Assembly: GCA_021771675.1 (NCBI GenBank)
Contig: JAETOP010000127.1
Coordinates: 1-9,607 of the forward strand
DNA: 9,607 bases
Origin: Oscillospiraceae bacterium
GTDB taxonomy: Bacteria; Bacillota_A; Clostridia; Oscillospirales; Oscillospiraceae
Reading direction: 5' to 3'
A model generated the notes under the pieces. It searched no databases and was not told the DNA's origin. It worked only from the letters and a program-made list of their open reading frames with translations. Shown one piece after another: positions 5,201 to 9,607 of this stretch. The number at the start of each line of letters is the position of its first letter. The first letter of the stretch is position 1. A program made the position numbers and the translations under genes.

Positions 5201-8200
5201 TGGAGCCGAGCCGCACGGAAATCTCGCTGGCGTTTAGATCTGTCGGCTGTACCTGTTCCAGCGCCTCCACGTTGACTTGAAATGCCGGGTCGGTTTCTGC
5301 CGCCCGTTTTGCGTCGGCCAGCTTCTCCCGCACGTTGCCGGAGAGGTATTCGTCAGCGGTCTGCCATCCCTTGTACCAATCCACCGCGTCACCGTCAATA
5401 TCAAAGGAGCCGGTCAGCGGGTCTTTGAAAATGACGCCTTTCAAGTCCTCCACGACCTGGGGTATCTTATCCCCACCACCCATCAGGGAGGCCATAAAGC
5501 CTAAATCCACACACGCCCTTTCAGCCAGTGACACAGCCAGGGCCTCGGAGGATGTGTCCACGCTGGTGATAACTGTTTTCTGCTTGATGGTGCGCTTGGT
5601 GAACATATCCGCCTTGCGGACAAAGTTGCGCTCGTCGTCCAGCACTTCCAGGGAGGCCAGCAGGAAATAGGCGCTGTCCATCCTGAACGCGATGCTGTTG
5701 CCACGGGAGTTGATGCGCCCATACTTCTCCACATAGGCGTCATAGAGGTCGTTCAGCTTCTTTTGTTCGGCCTGAATATCCTCGGCGGGCCAGTCCTCGG
5801 TCTGGTATTCAATCAGCGTCCGCACACAGTCCCGGATTTCAATCAGTCCCTTGATGCGGTTTGCCGCCGTCACAGATACCTCCACCGGGTTCATCCGGCT
5901 GTTCTCCCGGTAGTAGATTTCGCCGTCCACTATGGTATAGCTGAAATTCCGCACATTCGGGTCGGCGGGAATGGACTTATCCTCGCCCTCCGCCTCCGGG
6001 TCGTCCATCACATACTCAGTGATGGTGCCCTGGATATTCTGGATAGCGGCGGTGAGCTGCTCCCCAAGGTCTTGCCCCTCACGGGGCAGGCAGGCGGTTT
6101 CCGGCCCGTGGGGGCCGCTGACCTCCCGCATTTCGCCCATCACCATTTCCGGGTGGTCAATGAAATACTGATTCATTTTCAGCCCGTTTTCATCGGTGTT
6201 CAGGTGTACCCAATCCGGCTCCCCGCTGGCAAGGGCCTCCCGTTTCTGCAAAAACAGGATGTCGCTGGTCACTTCCGTGCCAGCGGCATCCTTGAACGTA
6301 TTGTTGGGCAGGCGGATGGCCCCCAGCAGATCGGCCCGCTGTGCGATATACTTTCGGACGTTGGGGTTCTCCTTGTCCATGGTGCCCTTGCTGGTGACAA
6401 AGGCGACGATGCCGCCCGGTCTGACCTTATCCAGCGTCCGGGCAAAGAAATAGTCATGGATCAGGAAATTGTGCTTGTCATACCGCTTATCCGATACCTT
6501 GAAACTGCCAAAAGGCACGTTGCCGATGGCGGCGTCAAAAAAGCTGTCCGGGAGTTCTGTTGTCTCAAACCCCTGGACAGCGATGGAAGATTTTTGATAG
6601 AGCTGCTGGGCGATGCGTCCGCTGATACCGTCCAACTCTATGCCATAGATTTTGGAGTCGGCCAGATCATCCGGGCGCATACCGATGAAGTTGCCGATGC
6701 CGCAGGACGGCTCCAGCAGATTGCCGGTTTTGAAGCCCATGTTCTCCAATGCCTGATAGATGGAGCGGATGACCACGGGCGGGGTATAAAAGGCGGTGAG
6801 GGTGGATTCCCTGGCGGCGGCGTACTCGTCCTCGTCCAGCAGGGCTTTCAGCTCGGCGTACTTGCTGTGCCGCTCGTCAAAGCAATCGGCCAGCCCGCCC
6901 CAGCCGACATACTGCGCCAATACCGCCTGTTCCTCCGGGGTGGCAAAGCGGTTCTCTCTTTCCAGTTTTTTCAGCAGACGGATGGCCCGGACGTTGTTGT
7001 TAAACCGTGTCCCCGGTGTCCCCGCGCCGATGGTGTCATCGGTGATATGGTATTCATGCCGGTCTGCGTTGGGGACTTCGGGATGGAGGACAAAGGGGGA
7101 CACCTTGGCTCTGCGCCGGGGTGTGGGCGGGGCCTGGACTGGCTCCCCACCATCATGGCCGTGCCCATTTGCTAAACCTTCGGTGCCCTCATGTTGAGCT
7201 GCGGGCGGCGGCAGGATTTCCTCTTTTTTGGCAGATGTTTCCGGCATCGGGAAATTTCCAATGACATGGAGCCATCTTCTTTCCAGCAGGTCATACACGG
7301 CTGCGCCCTCATAGGCAAAGCCATCATCCTCCATCGTGCCGTCCACATAGCCCCTCGCCACCTTTTCAGCTTCTTGGAGCGTTTCGTATTCCCGCTTCTC
7401 GTCCATGCCGTTTTCTATGTGGTGATAAACTACCACCTGATAGCGGCGGTTCTGCGATTGACGCGATAATGCGCTGGCGGGATCAATGTCGGAAAAATCA
7501 TCGGTTTTCTGCTTGACCTTTTCGCTGGGCTGTGCGGGGAACGCGGAAATAACACGGTGGTGATCTTTCAGCGCCGCCACAATAACGTCAAAGCCCTTGC
7601 TGTTCAGTTCCTTCACATAGTCCTTTAGTTTGTGGGCGGGAAAACCGCACATGGACACACGGCCATATTCGGGGATATTGCGCTTGGTCAGGGTCAAGTC
7701 AAGGGCCGTCGCCGCGTTCCATGCGTCCTCACCCTCAAGCCCTCCATAGAGTTCAAAGAAGTCGCCCACCTGATACAGCACCAGACTGTCGGGGTTATGC
7801 TCCTTGATGGAGTTGTAGGCGTCCCAAAATCTGCCGCTGGCAGGCCCAGGCTCCGGCTGTGGGGCGGGGCCGCTCTGTACTGCTTCTGCCTCTTTGCGGA
7901 CAGCCTCACGCAGAACGGGGACGATCTCACGGTATTTGTCGTACTGATTGAGAAAATCCAGCACACCGCCGTCACCGTCCCCAATGTCCTGACGCTCGGT
8001 GAATGTCCGTCCATCGGGCATAACAAGGGTAAATTTCACCTTGTCATAGCCTAAAAATGCGTTATATTCCGGGTCGCTGGCGTCATACCATTTCTGCCAC
8101 GTCCCGTATTTTGCCATAGCAGCCGTTCTCCCGGCGACGTATTCATCGTCCGCCTGTTTCATCAGCCGGTCAAACTCTTGGAGGGAGTAGGCCGTCTTAT

Positions 8201-9350
8201 CTTGAAAGACAACGCTCTCGCTCCACTCGCAGAAAATATAGGGAAGCTCATGGGGCGGGTAAGTCGGCTCGCTGGCTTCGGCGGGGGCCACGGCAGGTTC
8301 CCGCACCAGCGGCGGGGTAGAAAACACGGGGGCGTCCTGGGTGGCGGAGATGGTCATGGTAGATGTGGCGGCAAATTCCTCGATCTGTGCCCGCACATTC
8401 TCCGGCAAACCGTCCTCATAATAAGTCACGGTTCTATCGGGTGCGATATGGGCGATGGTCTTATAGTCGCCGTCCTCCAGTTCCAGCCGGTTCCACACCG
8501 TCACGCCGTTACCCAAGTGCCCAAAGCCCAGGTCATAACCGGGGGTGTCAGGCCCCGCAGGTTCGGCGGCGGGCACTTCCTCCAACACCTGAAGCAGACC
8601 GTCATTCAGGGGGTTCTCCGCCAGCAGCCGGTCAAATTCCTCGCGGGGCAGTTCCTTGTTGATGATGGGAAACGCCGGGTCAAAAAGCCGGACTGTCTGA
8701 TTGTCAAATGCCAGCAGTTGGTATTCCTGCATCCCCAGGTACACCGTGGCCCCCAGGGTCAGCCGGTACTCTTTCGGCGGGGCCGGGGCCGGGTTCAGCT
8801 CGTCATGCTCCGGCCCCGGTGCTGCGGCCAGGGGGCCGGGAACACTCTCCTGACGTTGATGCTCCTGGTATATCTCCTTTTCAGCCGGTGACAGGTAGCG
8901 GCCCGCCTCCACAAGCTGCCCAATGCGTTTCGCCGCCTTTCTCCACGTCAGCCTGACCTCGGCCTCTGGTTTGGACAGATCACCGATGGAGATTTTCACA
9001 CCACTACGGTCAAACCATGCGCGTATCTTCTTGTCTGTGGCAACAGTAAAATAAGCGGTCGATTTGTATTCTTCTTTGAGAAAAGATACGTTTTCGGTGG
9101 AGCTATGAGCCGTTTGAAACTGCTCAAAAATACGGAATTTTCCATCGGCTATGCCGCTGCCATGCAGGAGGATAGCGTCAATGTTCTCCTGGGAAATAGC
9201 AAAAGCGGAGGACTGTTCATCCTCCGCCGCTTGAATAGCCGCTTTCTGTTCTTCCTCCGTGGGGAGGGGGTCGGTCAGTTGGCGTACACGATCTCCGCCA
9301 GCACCGCTTCCTCCGCCGCTGCCTTGATGTTGTTCATCAGACCGACCCAC
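2205..9350 (-). CDS. Giant conjugative-element protein: accessory modules, MutS-I-like module, N6-adenine methylase and SF2/SNF2 helicase
   Basis: Up to 2381 residues in one open frame. Modules in order (residues from the GTG at 9350): about 45-175, a conserved element ending in LTWRKAAKRIGQLVEAGRYL; about 193-255, YRLTLGATVYLG module; about 270-345, YDLGFGHLGNG module; about 367-490, an LPD25-like domain (name from memory) with YDKVKFTLVMPDGRTF; about 503-605, a MutS domain I-like module with GDFFELY; about 630-705, RRYQVVVYHH module; about 765-1040, N6-adenine methylase fold with EPSCGIGNF (880-888, AdoMet site) and NVPF (944-947) where NPPY/F is usual; 1545-2080, helicase with GAGKT (1564-1568, Walker A), DEAH (1725-1728), TGTP (1776-1779) and QREGRIIRQ (2069-2077, motif VI); then a coiled-coil-rich tail. 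Such methylase-helicases are typical of clostridial integrative elements; roles in protecting or remodelling transferred DNA are proposed, not shown. The start is unsure: the GTG at 9350 has no ribosome binding site and lies within tnpV. The conserved sequence begins near a CTG at 9278 that overlaps the tnpV stop (CTGA). Confidence 0.9.
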   Translation of the reverse strand: MGRSDEQHQGSGGGSGAGGDRVRQLTDPLPTEEEQKAAIQAAEDEQSSAFAISQENIDAILLHGSGIADGKFRIFEQFQTAHSSTENVSFLKEEYKSTAYFTVATDKKIRAWFDRSGVKISIGDLSKPEAEVRLTWRKAAKRIGQLVEAGRYLSPAEKEIYQEHQRQESVPGPLAAAPGPEHDELNPAPAPPKEYRLTLGATVYLGMQEYQLLAFDNQTVRLFDPAFPIINKELPREEFDRLLAENPLNDGLLQVLEEVPAAEPAGPDTPGYDLGFGHLGNGVTVWNRLELEDGDYKTIAHIAPDRTVTYYEDGLPENVRAQIEEFAATSTMTISATQDAPVFSTPPLVREPAVAPAEASEPTYPPHELPYIFCEWSESVVFQDKTAYSLQEFDRLMKQADDEYVAGRTAAMAKYGTWQKWYDASDPEYNAFLGYDKVKFTLVMPDGRTFTERQDIGDGDGGVLDFLNQYDKYREIVPVLREAVRKEAEAVQSGPAPQPEPGPASGRFWDAYNSIKEHNPDSLVLYQVGDFFELYGGLEGEDAWNAATALDLTLTKRNIPEYGRVSMCGFPAHKLKDYVKELNSKGFDVIVAALKDHHRVISAFPAQPSEKVKQKTDDFSDIDPASALSRQSQNRRYQVVVYHHIENGMDEKREYETLQEAEKVARGYVDGTMEDDGFAYEGAAVYDLLERRWLHVIGNFPMPETSAKKEEILPPPAAQHEGTEGLANGHGHDGGEPVQAPPTPRRRAKVSPFVLHPEVPNADRHEYHITDDTIGAGTPGTRFNNNVRAIRLLKKLERENRFATPEEQAVLAQYVGWGGLADCFDERHSKYAELKALLDEDEYAAARESTLTAFYTPPVVIRSIYQALENMGFKTGNLLEPSCGIGNFIGMRPDDLADSKIYGIELDGISGRIAQQLYQKSSIAVQGFETTELPDSFFDAAIGNVPFGSFKVSDKRYDKHNFLIHDYFFARTLDKVRPGGIVAFVTSKGTMDKENPNVRKYIAQRADLLGAIRLPNNTFKDAAGTEVTSDILFLQKREALASGEPDWVHLNTDENGLKMNQYFIDHPEMVMGEMREVSGPHGPETACLPREGQDLGEQLTAAIQNIQGTITEYVMDDPEAEGEDKSIPADPNVRNFSYTIVDGEIYYRENSRMNPVEVSVTAANRIKGLIEIRDCVRTLIEYQTEDWPAEDIQAEQKKLNDLYDAYVEKYGRINSRGNSIAFRMDSAYFLLASLEVLDDERNFVRKADMFTKRTIKQKTVITSVDTSSEALAVSLAERACVDLGFMASLMGGGDKIPQVVEDLKGVIFKDPLTGSFDIDGDAVDWYKGWQTADEYLSGNVREKLADAKRAAETDPAFQVNVEALEQVQPTDLNASEISVRLGSTWLPPDVVEQFVFELLDTSANCQEKIHVHFSRYTGAWNVEGKSVDRVNVKADSTYGTTRINAYKIIEDTLNLRDVRIFDYIQDRDGKKIAVLNKKETAIAQGKQELIKQAFQDWIWKDPARRERLTTLYNVQFNSLRPREYDGSHISFVGMNPEITLRKHQRDAIARILYGGNTLLGHVVGAGKTWEMAAAAQESKRLGLCQKSLFVVPNHLTEQWAAEYLQLYPSANILVATKKDFETKNRKRFCGRIATGDYDAIIIGHSQFEKIPMSIERQRFTLEQQLDEITLGIAELKEQKGENFSVKQLAKTRKDIREKLARLNDQSRKDDVVTFEELGVDRIFIDEAHYYKNLASFSKMRNVGGISQTEAQKSSDLYMKCRYLDELTEGRGVIFATGTPISNTMVELYTMQKYLQYETLRRQGLLHFDAWASTFGETVTAIELAPEGTGYRAKTRFARFHNLPELMAMFKEVADIQTADMLNLPVPKAVYHTISLKPSELQRQMVAALAERAEKVRNREVRSDQDNMLLITNDGRKLALDQRLTNPLLPDSETSKVNACAENVFEIWQRTADQRSAQMIFCDLSTPGKERPIEMVETEPGAFEMASFQNLYDDLCDKLIAKGIPAEEIAYVHSANTEAKKKELFGKVRSGQIRVLIGSTQKMGAGTNVQHKLIALHHLDCPWRPSDLQQREGRIIRQKNENDEVDIYTYVTEDTFDSYLYQLVESKQKFIGQIMTSKSPARSVEDIDETALSYAEIKALCAGDERIKEKMDLDIDVQRLKLLKANHLSQKYSLEDSIIKYFPQRIAIAKAEIKSAQENIAIRDANTHPNKDGFSPMVVRGVTYTEKKAAGSAILAARKTLTDDNAVISLGEYRGFQMELFFSPFYKEYTVRLAGVNADSVALGQDVYGNIQRLDNLLSNFDNHLKSAQDDLTTYETQLASAKVEVEKPFPQEDELKTKSARLDELNILLNMDKQENEIVDGDVGDETGEPAPDRDGPDLDR

Positions 9351-9607
9351 TTCATCTGATCGGACGCTTTCAGGCTCTCGGTCACGCCCTGTTCCCGCGC
9401 CATTTGCTCCGTCAACCGCTCCACCATCTCGGTGGCCTGCCGGTCGATTTCCGCCAAATGGCTGTTCAGTTCCCCGGTCAGCAGCATCCCGGTGTAAATC
9501 CCGTGCCGGTGATTGGCGAGGAAACTGCGCCGCAGCATCCCATATTTTCCGACCTGCGGGGCCTCCGGCACGTCCAGGTTGGGCAGTTGATAGTCGCCCT
9601 CGGTTCT
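9275..9607 (-). CDS. tnpV: TnpV-like transposon-encoded protein (5' end outside window)
   Basis: The visible part is about 110 residues and is open to the right edge; the true start lies beyond it. It reads EGDYQLPNLDVPEAPQVGKYGM..., then HRHGIYTGMLLTGELNSHL, a run of charged helix (EIDRQATEMVERLTEQMAREQGV), and ends AAEEAVLAEIVYAN. This is the pattern of TnpV, first named in the Tn4451/Tn4453 family and common in clostridial integrative elements. TnpV is small and soluble; its role is not firmly established. A GTG at 9571 could be mistaken for a start, but the conserved GDYQLPNLDVPEAP block continues upstream in frame without interruption, so it is internal. It is the promoter-proximal gene of the giant methylase-helicase, and its TGA at 9275-9277 overlaps the likely beginning of that frame, which points to translational coupling. 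Confidence 0.83.
   Translation of the reverse strand, partial: RTEGDYQLPNLDVPEAPQVGKYGMLRRSFLANHRHGIYTGMLLTGELNSHLAEIDRQATEMVERLTEQMAREQGVTESLKASDQMKWVGLMNNIKAAAEEAVLAEIVYAN

Noticed and set aside
5763..7175. 470-codon plus-strand open frame opposite the giant gene
   Set aside because: It is entirely antisense to the methylase region, whose protein motifs are clear. The translation has low-complexity, Gly/Val/Leu/His-rich composition and no recognisable domain, as expected for the complement of GC-rich coding DNA.
8178..8891. 237-codon plus-strand frame opposite the N-terminal modules
   Set aside because: It is antisense to conserved modules of the giant protein, and the translation lacks family resemblance.
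9280..9350. Programmed -1 frameshift joining tnpV to the giant frame
   Set aside because: The frame relation is -1, but no X-XXY-YYZ slippery heptamer was seen in the 76-base overlap. Re-initiation near the tnpV stop explains the layout more simply.
1..9607. CRISPR arrays, tRNA or rRNA genes, insertion-sequence ends, attachment sites
   Set aside because: No regularly spaced direct repeats, cloverleaf sequence, transposase gene or paired terminal inverted repeats were noticed. The element's ends lie outside the window.

Overview
The window is a piece of an integrative and conjugative or mobilizable element of the Tn1549/Tn4451-like kind found in gut Clostridia (Oscillospiraceae/Lachnospiraceae type hosts). 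The evidence is a TnpV-type protein, a giant DNA methylase-helicase, a DUF3848-type small protein and the first codons of a DUF3991/TOPRIM-type protein. These belong together in such elements. The genes are GC-rich, the intergenic regions are AT-rich, and most genes have strong GGAGG ribosome binding sites, which fits a moderately GC-rich Firmicute. No rRNA, tRNA, CRISPR array or insertion sequence is visible.

Layout, right to left along the minus strand, which is the main direction of the element. A 5'-truncated tnpV-like gene (9275-9607) overlaps the start of one huge reading frame (2205-9350, up to 2381 codons). That frame carries several small recurring accessory modules, an isolated MutS domain I-like module, an N6-adenine methylase-like domain and an SF2/SNF2-type helicase. 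A plus-strand XRE regulator (1802-2152) follows, with its own inverted-repeat operator candidate and terminator. Next are two small minus-strand genes: a hypothetical protein with its own promoter (1288-1617) and a zinc-ribbon protein (1021-1206). A plus-strand gene with a near-consensus promoter (534-1016) encodes an alkyltransferase-like (MGMT-family) protein whose catalytic Cys is missing. The minus strand then resumes with DUF3848 (57-395), whose stop codon directly abuts the start of the primase/TOPRIM-like gene running off the left edge (1-56).

How the genes may work together (inference): the minus-strand genes are a DNA-processing and maintenance block of the element. The two plus-strand genes look like separately transcribed units placed between them, each with its own promoter. 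The XRE protein probably controls the divergent intergenic region 1618-1801. Two DNA-lesion or mismatch-sensing folds occur in the same block: the MutS-I-like module inside the giant protein, with its F-x-E motif intact, and the MGMT-like protein with PYWR in place of PCHR. This suggests that the element carries tools that recognise abnormal bases in its own DNA or the recipient's DNA.
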